This document shows, in pieces, positions 1-9,762 of a stretch of 64,000 bases of DNA. Location: positions 682,001 to 746,000 of the forward strand of contig SAXG01000003.1 of assembly GCA_012932865.1 (NCBI GenBank). The letters are read 5' to 3'. The notes under the pieces were generated by a model. That model had not been told where the DNA came from. It searched no databases and worked only from the letters and a program-made list of their open reading frames with translations. The DNA is from Amylostereum areolatum (lineage: Eukaryota; Basidiomycota; Agaricomycetes; Russulales; Stereaceae). A program made the translations under genes and the position numbers. How positions within the stretch are numbered: the first letter of the stretch is position 1; each line of letters begins with the position of its first letter.

Positions 1-110
1 GCAGGGTCACTACTCCCTCCTGGCGAATCCTGGACCCATATAAATATCAACTACTCCTGTCTAAGTGCGACCTCCAACTCTTTCCCAAGTCCCCCGATCA
101 CATACCAGCC

Positions 111-686
111 ATGGGCCCTGTTCGAGATATGTCTCTACCTCCTCGTTCGGCCATCCCAATGTTCTACTACGCAATGTTTGGGATTTACGAGCCCCTCATG
201 GTCGTCGGGGGATTAGTAGGCGCAATCATGGATCCCGTACGAGTGCGTGCCCATCCTTTCCGTATCATCGACCGCTCAAATCCTCCCAGACACACAATGC
301 ACAAGCACCGTGGCCTGTGTACAGTCCGCCCCCTCCAGAGCTTCCCGCAGCTTCGATCGTCACCGTCATCCAGCTCGCGCACGTCTGCAGTCTCATAGGC
401 CTCGTCAATTACCTCGTTCTGACGGCCGTTCGTCGACATCTTTCCACGCAATTGGCCGTCCAAGAGAAGATCGTTCGCGCGCTACTTACGCCCCTTCTCA
501 TCGGCGACGTTCCTCCACATCGTCCTTACGCTTTGGGCACTAGGGGACACGCGGTGGGATTTCGCTCGGTGGACGGGAATGCTGTGGGCAACGGTGGTGT
601 TAGGACTGGGGTTGTTGGCTCCGAGGCTCGCCTGGCATATGGGCGTTGGACGGTATGTGCACGAGAGAGACGGAAGGCTCCTATAA
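111..686 (+). CDS. DUF7704-type small membrane protein, frame broken near 509
   Basis: Exons are 111-236 and 290-686, with a 53-nt phase-0 intron. The product resembles the fungal DUF7704 family of about 150-aa integral membrane proteins of unknown role: an N-terminal segment with PMFYYAMFGIYEP, then a helix around YLVLTAVRRH, the family-like block VQEKIVRALLTPLLIGD, and LHIVLTLWALGDTRWDFARW. The last two blocks lie in different frames. The reading frame changes by one base at about 509-510, where the g after GGCGAC is surplus. Without that base the protein runs to TAA at 684-686 and ends GVGRYVHERDGRLL. An internal ATG at 129 is an equally good start. The family assignment rests on remembered family motifs. 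The break may be a sequence error or a real lesion. Confidence 0.6.
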
Positions 687-1157
687 TAGTCGGGTCATAC
701 CCTAGGAACATATCTTTTGACATTAATGGACTCTATGCACCTTTCCCTGTCATCTTGTCTATCATTAGAGCTCAATCTTTTTCGAACTTCATACATAGGA
801 GAACACCCATCAAGTACTTTACTTTATACACAGTTTGAGAGAACGCGTCATCGTCTTATTATTGTAAGTGCTAGCATCGGACGAGTGCAATGATACATAT
901 ATGTGTTTGGCTGCCACACAATTATCTCTAAAGTAAAAGCCGTGAGCGCTTGAGCAGTCCCCTACGACGCAGGAAAAAGGTTAGCGGCCGATCTCAAAAG
1001 GGCGCAGCGACAAGTCATATTAGATCAAGAAGAATTCAACGGGCGTCCGCGGCTTTTTACGAAGCAGCACAAGCGGTTCCCTCCAACCACTTTTATAATC
1101 ACGGGAGCGCAAGACGAGAACAGACGACTCACCTAATGTAAAAAGACCCACCCGGGT
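687..1157. other. Intergenic, no gene seen
   Basis: This 471-bp stretch lies between the convergent ends of the DUF7704 gene and COX18. It holds a 63-codon ORF with no recognisable motif. I see no repeat or structured RNA. It probably contains the two 3' ends. Confidence 0.5.
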
Positions 1158-2318
1158 CTAACTAGGCTGCCGCCGTGCTTTCTTCGCCACACTCATAGTT
1201 GGCGCAGAGACGGGCTTCTCCAGCTGAAGGAGCCGTTGCGCGACTCTCCGCCTCTCCCAGTAATCGAACGCCCAAGACTGGACCAGACCGAACGCGGCCG
1301 AAGTAACCCAATACACGATAACGCTCTGTGAACCCATGATATCAGCGCACTCTGTCGATAGGGCTCGGACCAATGGCAAAGCACTCACCCCAGGGACCAT
1401 CGCGCCGATCAGAATCCTCCCTACCGACAGCATCCGCATCCCCGACTGCAGGATCTTCCGCGGCTCGAGGACCATCTTCCCCTCGGCGCGCTTCGCCGCG
1501 ACGTTCGCCCGTTCCAGCGCCTCGCGCGCCCTGCCCGCCTCGGTCACGAACCAGTTCGACGATTCGACGTTGGCGAGGGTGAGAATTCCGAGGACGATCG
1601 GGAGCGTCACGGTCGGGTCCGCGTGCGCGAGGGAGGTGAGGGTGAGGAACGACTCCGAGTCGAGGGGTGTCGGCGCCTGCGCCGCGCGCGTGAACACCAT
1701 GGACGTCACGACGAACAGCGGGAGCTGCGTCACAGGCGGGATGAGCATCGTCGGGAGCGGTCGACAGCGATGTTCCGCGTACAGCTCGTCGCGTCGAGCG
1801 GTCATCTGTCACGTCGCAGCGTCAGGACGAGGGACTGCAGGGGGGAAACGGAAGGACGCAACGGCTTTCTTCATTCGTTCTCGGAACGCCTGTCGCAGGT
1901 CGTCCTTCGTCCCACGCAAGTTCTCCAAACGCATATCACGGACGACATCCTTCTCAATGAGAGGTTTCGACTCCTTCAGTGCGGGGACGACGAGCTCTTC
2001 ACCTCGCCATTGACGCTTCTTAGCCTGTGGACGGATACTTCAACAATTTTGTAGCAAGCCTATGGACGGAACAAGAGAGCAGCGCACCCATATGGAGAAT
2101 GGCACGGTGAACACTAGACGGGTGGCTACCGTGATTAGTATGATAGTACTTGAGTATACAGGCCAAGATGGTGGTAACGGGAGAGCAAGGGCCAAGTCCA
2201 GAAAGCCTTCCGTAAGGCCTGCGGTGAAATGCCTTCTCTTGACTAGCCTTGACGACGATGTTGTTCGTGGAATATGACGGAGCGAGCGTAGAGGAGAGCC
2301 ATGCCTGCAAGCCAACAT
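1158..2318 (-). CDS. COX18: Mitochondrial inner-membrane insertase COX18/OXA2 (YidC/Oxa1 family)
   Basis: Exons on the minus strand are 2318-2088, 2024-1863 and 1805-1158, giving 346 aa with both introns in phase 0. COX18 inserts the C-terminal part of mitochondrially encoded Cox2 across the inner membrane. The N-terminus (about residues 1-34) is rich in Arg and Ser and lacks acids, as expected of a mitochondrial presequence. The first membrane helix is near residues 55-75. A charged matrix loop follows, then the Oxa1/YidC-like block beginning KAMTARRDELY and LPTMLIPPVTQLPLFV, and further helices around TVTLPIVLGILTLANV and VIVYWVTSAAFGLVQSW. The start at 2318 was chosen because it begins the presequence; the ORF runs further upstream without family similarity. 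It could be OXA1 itself, but the short C-terminal tail fits COX18 better. Confidence 0.82.
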
Positions 2319-2646
2319 GAAGGCTTTTGTCTGCCAAGATTCTCCGACTCCGACTCGAGCGAGCATCGAGTTTTTTTGTCACGTGACAAGAGGTCCCCGA
2401 CAAAGCGATTCCTTGACCTAATTCTCTCATTGCTATCGTCAACTCTAAGAACCAGCTGCAGCAAAGAGGAGCTGTATCACGCCACGAGAGAGATTGAAAT
2501 ACAAATTGCGTGTAAGAAAAAGTCATGGGTACGGCAATGCATATCATATCTCCTAGTCGCACATGCGCCCGCCCGACGCGCCCCGATCCTCGCATACTGT
2601 CATAACGCGTCCTGCGCCCATCGTCGCCCCAGTCCGACCGCACGAA
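2319..2646. promoter_or_regulatory. COX18 upstream region with CACGTG box at 2380-2385
   Basis: This 328-bp region runs from the COX18 start to the end of the eL6 gene. A palindromic TCACGTGA element lies about 62 bp upstream of the COX18 ATG. Such E-boxes are bound by Cbf1/USF-like bHLH factors in fungi. Function here is inferred from the motif and its position only. Confidence 0.4.
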
Positions 2647-3425
2647 TCAGAACTTGAGTTGATGGGGGAACTGGCCCTTGGAGAGGCCCCAGCTCGCGGA
2701 CAGGTACTTCGACAGGTTCTCGGTCTTCTTGATCGAGGCGAGGATGGCCTTGTCCACCTCCTTCTGGTCTGCGGACTTGGCCTCGGGGAAGGGTTCCTTC
2801 TCCTTGGGCTTGCCCTCTGAGAAGAACTCCTCCTCTGCGGACTTGGAGGCCTTCTTCGCGCCCTTCGCGAAGTAGACGTCCGTGAACTTATCGTCGAGCT
2901 GTGTCCGCCACAATCCAGACGTCAGTACACGCACCGAACCGAGCACGGGGAAGAACGCACCTTGAACTCGCCAAGTTCCACTTTTGTCGATGTTGCGATA
3001 ACGTAGGCCTGGTTGACCCTGCGGAGGGGGACGCCGTTGACCTTGTAAGGGCCAGTGACGAGAAGGAGCCCGCTGTCGAGCTGCTTCAGGAAAACGACAC
3101 GCTTCCCCCTGAAGCGACCAGCGAGGAGAATGAGGACGCTGCCGGGGGTGATGGATTCGCGGAGGCTCGCAGGCTTCGCCGTCTTACGGCTCTTCTTCGG
3201 CTGGCGAACGTCCTCGGCGGGGTAGAAGCGGGGGGCTTTGGCGGTGGGGACGGTGCGGGTGCTGCCATTCTTCTCGCCGCCAACGGTGACCTCCTTTGTG
3301 GGGGCTGGCGTCTCGGCCGCGGGCGCAGTGCCCTTTTTCTGGCCCTTGTAAAGCTGGCGCCGGGCGAACGCTTGCGAACGCGAGAAACGGCCGACTCCGG
3401 GCGCGAGTTCGTTGGAACGGGCCAT
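2647..3425 (-). CDS. RPL6: 60S ribosomal protein eL6
   Basis: Exons on the minus strand are 3425-2961 and 2898-2647, joined by a 62-nt phase-0 intron, giving 238 aa. eL6 is a component of the large cytosolic ribosomal subunit. The N-terminal half is basic and disordered ([18 protein letters not shown], then an Ala/Thr/Lys tract). The KOW-like core follows: [39 protein letters not shown] and [15 protein letters not shown]. After the intron come [12 protein letters not shown] and a Lys/Glu-rich C-terminus. The ATG is directly preceded by TAG, so a 5'-UTR intron ending at the start codon is likely. The length is normal for fungal eL6. Confidence 0.93.
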
Positions 3426-3886
3426 CTACGCAAAATGAGGTCGTCAGTACAGAGGGACGGAGTAGAAAGCATCGCCCGCAGAGCCTAGGTGGATATCGGT
3501 GAATCTGCCAATGCGTCGCCAACTACATCCGCGGCCTCCAACGGCCATCCACCCCTTCAACCGGCTCTGATTCTCCATCCGACTGGCAGACAGACACTAT
3601 AGACGTCCTCTACGGCCTGCGGGGTCGATGGAATGGCGGGTACTGACCTTGTGAGTATCTTGCGGGGGTTGGTTGAGGGGAGGACGGCGTAGACGGCGGC
3701 GGATTGGGCGCGCCAGGGCAGATTGCTTACTCGACGGAAATGACGCTTTGTCACGTGAAGTGAATCATTTGCCTCCCCGGATGAGCGGCCCTGCATCTCC
3801 GATCGCACCTTCGTTCAGTCTGTCTTCGCCTTGCTTGTAACCTCTTTCTATCCAAATTCTTGCCGCCCACGGATCCACATTCAATC
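3426..3886. promoter_or_regulatory. Shared divergent promoter of RPL6 and nucleotidase gene, CACGTG at 3752-3757
   Basis: 461 bp separate the two divergent starts. A TCACGTGA element occurs at 3751-3758. RPL6 probably has a 5'-UTR exon and intron in this interval because its ATG follows an acceptor-like TAG. No other gene is evident. Confidence 0.45.
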
Positions 3887-4932
3887 ATGAGCGCTGAACA
3901 AGTCCAAGGTGCGTCCTCCTACCGAGCATGTTTTCATCCAACCAACGTCTATCCCAGATGACCGCCTGATCGTGTTCTTCGACATCGACAACACGCTGTA
4001 TTCTGCAAGCTCGAACATCTCGCACGCTATGGGAACGGTACATCTCACCCCACATACCGCTGCGAGCACTGATTTACACACGCTCTTAAGCGCATCCACG
4101 GTCAGCCTCGTCGTACAGCTAGTCTTTCTCCCCACACTCATTCTTCCTAGCATACTTCCTTAGTCTTGGGATCCCCGACGAGGAAGCCACAGAGCTGCAC
4201 CACAAGTACTACACCGAGTACGGCCTCGCCCTGCGTGGACTCGCCCGACACCATAACGTAGGTCAGCTTGCTTCGCGTTCACCTTGTCCTCCCAACACCC
4301 TCCGTCCTCACCTTCGCCTCAGATCCGCTCGACTTTGACCGGAAATGCGACGGGTCCCTCCCGCTGGAGGAAATGATCAAACCCGATCCCGCCCTACGAC
4401 AGCTTTTCCTCGACATTGACCGGACCAAATGCCGCGTCTGGGGGCTCACCAACGCTTACCGCACCGTACGCACCCTCCCACACCACACTTCATTGCACCG
4501 CCCTTCTAACGTCGCTTTCCCAGCACGCAGAACGCGTCCTCAAGATTCTCCAACTAGACGACCTCGTCGACGGGCTCATCTTCTGCGATTACTCCGAGCC
4601 CAACTTCACCTGCAAGCCCGAACCGGATTATTACATCAAGGCGATGCGCACCGTCGGCGTGTCCGACCCGTCGCGCATCCTCTTCATCGACGACAGCGCG
4701 AAGAACATCGTCGGCGCGCGAGCGGTCGGTTGGGCACGTTGCGTGCACTTCGTGGAGTGGGGTATGCAGGCGGTCGAGGGGGGGACGCGTCAAGGAAATC
4801 GGGAGCGATACGAAGACGCTGGACGTCGTGGGCATGACGAACGCCAAAGCAGCGGAGGCGATGAGCGCGGATACCCCGGTCGTGAGCGATTTGCAGCAGT
4901 TGAGGACGGTGTGGGCGGATATTTTCAAGTAG
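3887..4932 (+). CDS. HAD-family pyrimidine 5'-nucleotidase (SDT1/PHM8-like), frame break in a G7 run
   Basis: Exons are 3887-3908, 3958-4037, 4091-4100, 4151-4261, 4323-4465 and 4524-4932. The third is only 10 nt, encoding most of RIHA. Enzymes of this family dephosphorylate pyrimidine nucleoside monophosphates. All four HAD motifs are visible: FFDIDNTLY (nucleophile Asp), WGLTNAY, the Lys in CKPEPDYYIKA, and ILFIDDSAKN. The conserved frame holds up to MQAVEG, then a run of seven G at 4778-4784 shifts it. Dropping one G restores a family-like tail ending QQLRTVWADIFK with TAG at 4930-4932, 257 aa in total. As written, the ORF instead ends with an unrelated tail at 4949. Either the G-run is a sequencing slip or the C-terminus is replaced. 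Confidence 0.85.
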
Positions 4933-5054
4933 CGAACGGACAGAGATGAATGCAATAATGATACAGTAGATTATTTCCACACTAAATGCACGGCGGTACA
5001 CCGACGATATATATCTACAACAACAAGGTCCGAGGAATGGGTAGCATGAACGGG

Positions 5055-6574
5055 TCAAAAGAGGGTGACGGAAACGACCTGGGCGGCTTGCGTGGCTTCT
5101 AGGATGATCCCATCGAAGCCTAGGAGACCTAGGATGGATATGTGAGCAGATGTAGCGTGCCATGCATTTCAGGGATCGCATACGGGTAGTAGGGCTAGGA
5201 AGGGTCAGTGCGTCCTCTCCATCGGTGCGATTGAAATTCATGGAAGGAGGAGGCCCGCCCGGACTTAGAAAATGTACGATGGTGTCGACCTGACGAGGGC
5301 ATTAGACGTATTCAGGCGTAAGAAACGCGACACGGTACCCTATCGTAGAATTTAACTCGGGGAGGTGAGTCTGGACGCAAGGTCATCGTGAGTGAGGATC
5401 GGTGTCTGTATATGCGCACGCACCATCCTCGTCATCTTCAGGCCGACCCTCGATTTGCCAAGGACATCGCTTGTAACGTTGGAACATAGGCGATCCAGGC
5501 TGGTTGTAACGACAGCATCAACACACGACCGGGGAGGAACAGGGAACATGAGACACGCACGGTGTTGGTGTGCAGAATGATCTTCTTCACGACGTGCGTG
5601 GATCCTGACAGGAGGAAATCCATGCCATATTGGAAGTAATTGTAAAAGTCTACAGGGGACGAATGAGCGGCCGCCGATGAACGCGTGGGGGTATAAAGGC
5701 ATACAAGAGGGCTCAGAACCATTCCTCTTCGGTCCGCGTACGAGAGTGGATCGCCATGCGATCGTCCTCTTTGTAAAACGTGCGTATAGGAGAGCCGAGA
5801 TCGCATACGAGATCTTGTGCGGTCGTGACGCCCAGGCGAACGTGGACGGCGGCATTTGTTTCGGGATAAAAACGGAGGACGACACCGTCGTGGGCCTGTG
5901 CACATCAGCAAAGGGTCAGGGAGCTGAAGTGGACAAGAAAGGAAAGGGGGGAAGAAGACCTTTGCGACGACCTCTGCGAGTTCGCCGTTCATGATGGGAC
6001 AGGGATCGACTTCGCCGAGTGCGTCGCGATCGGCGACGTTGGTGTCGCTTTCGGATTGACCGATGAGGATACGGTTGACTTGTTGTGTCCTGTCTTGGCG
6101 AGCGGCGGGGCCGTTGCCGGGAGCATCGTCGGAGAAGCAGAAACGAACGCCAGGATACCTGAGATCGTCGCCGGGATAGGTGGGACCGAAGGCGAGGCTA
6201 ACATCGACGCGACGTAGATCCTTGTCGGGGGCGGCGAGGAGGTTTCCCTTGTAGCGGAGAGTGAGGGGAGGATGATCGTGGAGGCGACGGAGGGCGATGG
6301 TGTGGAGACGTTGGTGTGCGGCGGAGAAGAGAAGATCGAGGTGAGGGCGAACGTGAACGAGAACGGGGGAGAGCGGGGCGTCTGGATCGTATTTGATGTC
6401 GATCTGGGGAAAGTGGGCGCTGTCGGTGCGGAGGGCGTCGAGGACGGACCAGAGGGAGGCGCCTGGGAGAAGTCAGCGAGATGGAGGAGAGGAGATGGAG
6501 ATGGAGAAGAGACCGATATCGAAGATGCCGAGGCCGATCCCGGGTCGTATGTCGAGGTCGAGGGCGGAAAACAT
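5055..6574 (-). CDS. PHAF1/UPF0183 (C16orf70-like) family protein
   Basis: Eight exons on the minus strand: 6574-6514, 6462-5960, 5895-5742, 5649-5561, 5499-5424, 5370-5339, 5289-5184 and 5128-5055, giving 364 aa with all phases closing. Human PHAF1 is a phagophore-associated partner of BCAS3 that binds phosphoinositides in autophagy; the fungal role is unknown. Family signatures seen: start MFSALDLDIRPGIGLGIFDI, GASLWSVLDALR, VSLAFGPTYPGDDLRYPG, HDGVVLRFYP, YNYFQYGMDFLLSGSTH, FQRYKRCPWQIEG, and the C-terminal GFDGIILEA followed by VVSVTLF. The long antisense-frame ORF across 5989-6756 is a shadow. The gene shares a 165-bp divergent promoter with the next gene. The exon-3 donor, inside a Ser/Arg stretch, is the least certain boundary. 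Confidence 0.85.
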
Positions 6575-6739
6575 AAGGGGAGGTGGAGGAAGACGGAGAG
6601 CGTGCAGTCGAGAGGGGTCCATCGGGGATTGGTCAGCATGCGCACGTTCACCGCGGGGCCGGCCTTATGCAGCTTTATGCACCACAGAGGAGAGTGAAAG
6701 CCCCCCTGTCCTCCTCTTCCTCCTCCTCCTCCCTTCGCG

Positions 6740-9069
6740 ATGCCGTCCGTGCGCATTCGCAGGAAACACGCCTACACTTCCCTCAGAGATCAGGTGGCCT
6801 CCGAGTCCGCTGCTGCATCTCAGGCTCAGGCTCAGCGTCAGCGCTCCGCTTCCTTCCTTTCCGCTTCCTCCCTCCGCCCTCGTTCCCGCTCAGACGCCCT
6901 CTCTTCCACCGGTTCCCCCGATTACTTCCCCGCGTCCAACGACCCCACAGATCCCTCCGAGTTTCCTTCCCCGCGCCTCTCTCACGTCTATCGTTCCGTT
7001 CGTCACAACTCCCTCAGCTATCGCTCAGGTCTACCTCTCAGCGAACAAGGCTCCCGCCCTGGCCTCCGCGACGTTTTCTTCGAGGGTCGTCAGTCTGATC
7101 TCATCGTACCCGACCAGAGCCCGCACGGTCGCGTCGGCAGCGCACTCATCGCTGCCGCGGCTGGTCACGACGAGGAGAACCAATTCACCGCTCAGGACGA
7201 AGACGAGGACGATCACGACTCTGACTCCGACTCCGACTCAGATGAGTACTCCCACCACGACGACGACGTCGTAGAACACCTCGATGTCATCGGTGCGTGC
7301 TCTCGCTTCCTCTCTGTCGATGCGCCCATATTCATTCCCTCCTCGCAGATCCTCAAGTTGCGACCATGTCCGCCCTTGCCAACGCCGCCAACGCCATCAT
7401 GTTGTCCGTGTATTCACCCCCCCCGCTCAACCCACTTGATCTGATGTTCTCTTCGTTCGTGTCAGCCCCCCCGTCTCGCTCTATTCCCGCAAACCGGTCC
7501 TCGTCCTCCCCGTGACCCCGCACTCAGGCTCCGCCCATTCTAGCGCGGACGACCTCGATCGCCATGTTCACCACGTCCTCACCAAAAAGGACAAGTTCAG
7601 GCGCATCATGCGTGGCGTGTGGGCCTTTCTCAAGACTCGTACGTCGACTTACTACGTCATGGTTATATGCGCGCTCATCTGCCTTTGGCTTCCACAGCAT
7701 TGGGTGTTGTTGTTGGTATCTACGGCGTCCTCGTTGGTACGCCCAGTCTACGCCCAGTACCTCGGCTTTTCCCTGACCCCCTGACCAGTCTTCTGGGGAG
7801 CTGCCATCGTTTTGTTTCTCCTCAAGTGGATCAACTTGCACAACAAGGATGCACAAGATCAGTGGATCGAGCTCAGCAGTCAGATGTGCAACAGTACGTC
7901 TTCGTACCAATACGTCCTTCTGCGCCTCAATCATCCGTTACAGCCCTTTTCTGCATCACTGGCCTAGGTCTCGCGCCGTGGCGTATCATCGATACGTGGA
8001 GTACGTTCTTTTATCCTCGGAAATGTTCATTTCTGACTCAACGCCCACCTCGGTCTCAGGAATCTACAAGATCTGGTGGTACAAACGTCGCACAAAGCAG
8101 CTGCGACGGGAACGCGGCCTTCCGGAGCTCTATGATTCGGACGACCTCCCTGACCCCGTGTACGATCCGCACTATATCCATGTGCTCACCGACAAGGAGC
8201 AAGCGGACCTTCATCATCGTAAGCGTCGCCCATAATCTCGGTGTCTCGGAACGCTCCTCACGCGTCTCGCGCCGCAGAACAGAAGAAGTTCGGAAAGTCT
8301 CAGACTTGGTATCGTCCGCATGGGACGGAGACTCATAGGGTATGTCCATTCAGTGCTCCGCCGCCCCACGAGGTCTTCGCTGACCAGTGTCCCCGCAGGC
8401 GTTTCCCATCGGGTAATCGTCCTCTTTCACCTGTCATCCGGCCCCCGGGCTCAGATCTCTCTGCTTAGCACCGCGCTCCTCATCTGCCTCCTCAACTTTG
8501 GCAATTCCTTCTTTCAAGCCATGCTCACTGGTTGCATGTGGAGCCTGGACCGGTACTGCCACCCCCGTCTTATCTTCTTCTTGCCACACTCACCCGCTTC
8601 ACCCGCTCCCCCCCCCCCCTCCCCTAGTTTCGAGCGCCCCGCGTGGACAACGGGCACCCTCATCCCCGCCTCCTTCCTCTGCGGCGTCCTCTCCGCCGTC
8701 TTCATCTCCCGCGGCGGACAACAAACCAAGCGCACCGAGCGCGTCGAACAGTGTCTCCGCGCGGCGCTCGCGCGGGAGCACGAACTGCGTCATCTCGACG
8801 ACGACGGCGACGACGGCGTCCACCCCGTCGAAGGGGCCGCAGAGAAAGAGCTGACCCCAAGCCTGCGACGCGCTCCCGGTCACAAACTGGAGGGCTCGAT
8901 CCCAGAGGAGAATGAGCCGGATCCGGACGTGCCCACGATTAATGGGACGCAGACTTCGTCCGAGGATGGGATCGCCCGCGACAAGCCCACGGCGTCCGCT
9001 GACGATCTCCTCGATGGCAGGACGTCCACGAGAATAGACGAGGAGATGTTCGTGCCTCCGCGGTTGTGA
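6740..9069 (+). CDS. DUF2985-type multipass membrane protein
   Basis: Eleven exons: 6740-7292, 7349-7403, 7466-7638, 7698-7736, 7789-7893, 7944-8000, 8060-8218, 8278-8339, 8399-8412, 8469-8552 and 8628-9069, giving 580 aa. The fungal DUF2985 family has no known biochemical role. The N-terminal 185 residues are Ser/Pro-rich with an acidic Asp/Ser cluster. Membrane segments follow: LGVVVGIYGVLVVFWGAAIVLF, LFCITGLGLAPWRII with the adjoining WRIYKIWWYKRR, LLICLLNFGNSFFQAMLTG, and GTLIPASFLCGVLSAVF. The C-terminal 120 residues are hydrophilic and acidic. Exon 9 is 14 nt. The donor ending exon 2 (GTCCGT at 7404) was chosen because it alone keeps frame into PVSLYSRKPVLVLP. The family name rests on motif memory. 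Confidence 0.75.
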
Positions 9070-9762
9070 TTTTATTCCTGTTTTTTCCCGCGTGGGACAT
9101 GCACGTTTTCTACTTATTGGTTGTATGTCCGTCGACAGACGAGTGTGGCTCCCGGACTTGGGACGCGTTGTTATTTGTTAGAGCGATCTACGAAGGTATC
9201 TTGTCTCTTGCTACGATATTACCATACAGTACCTGTTGTTGTAAACTTCTACGTACACCTTACACAATCACACGCCTATGTACTTATGATGACCAGGATT
9301 GTATTCAGCGGGTGTCTTCCTTTCATATATAAGCCTGCCCGTGTTCTGATCGTCCACCGATTTCACAACGCTTGTTCACACATCATCGACTCAAGAGAAC
9401 AGAGGAGTGATACAACAGCAATGGTATTATTTAAACCATGATGATACAAAATGGATTGTTGAAATCCGAACTACTGCTACGCCAAGCCGAGTCGCCCACA
9501 ATGCACATTGTCGACCTGCCATACCTCTCAGAGGTCCATCTGCGCACTAGCACCAAGCCGCAACCCGATGCCGCCGTCACATCCTGGGTCCTTGTATAAC
9601 ATTATACCGCTCCCGCCGCACCGGGAGTCCCATCATGAATCTCGCCACAATCGCCATCCAGGGTCAAAATAAGAGAGCAGTTGGAAACGTCATTGTAACC
9701 GTTGAGGGCTCTGATAAATTAACCATTTCGAGGACGCTGTTGAAGCGCAAGGAGCCAGACGC
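9070..9762. other. Intergenic between convergent genes
   Basis: 693 bp between the end of the DUF2985 gene and the end of MET6. It is AT-richer than its surroundings and presumably holds both 3' UTRs. I see no ORF with family similarity and no repeat. Confidence 0.5.

Noticed and set aside
5989..6756. A 255-codon Ser/Pro-rich minus-strand ORF
   Set aside because: It overlaps the PHAF1-like exons in another frame; only the PHAF1 frame has conserved motifs.
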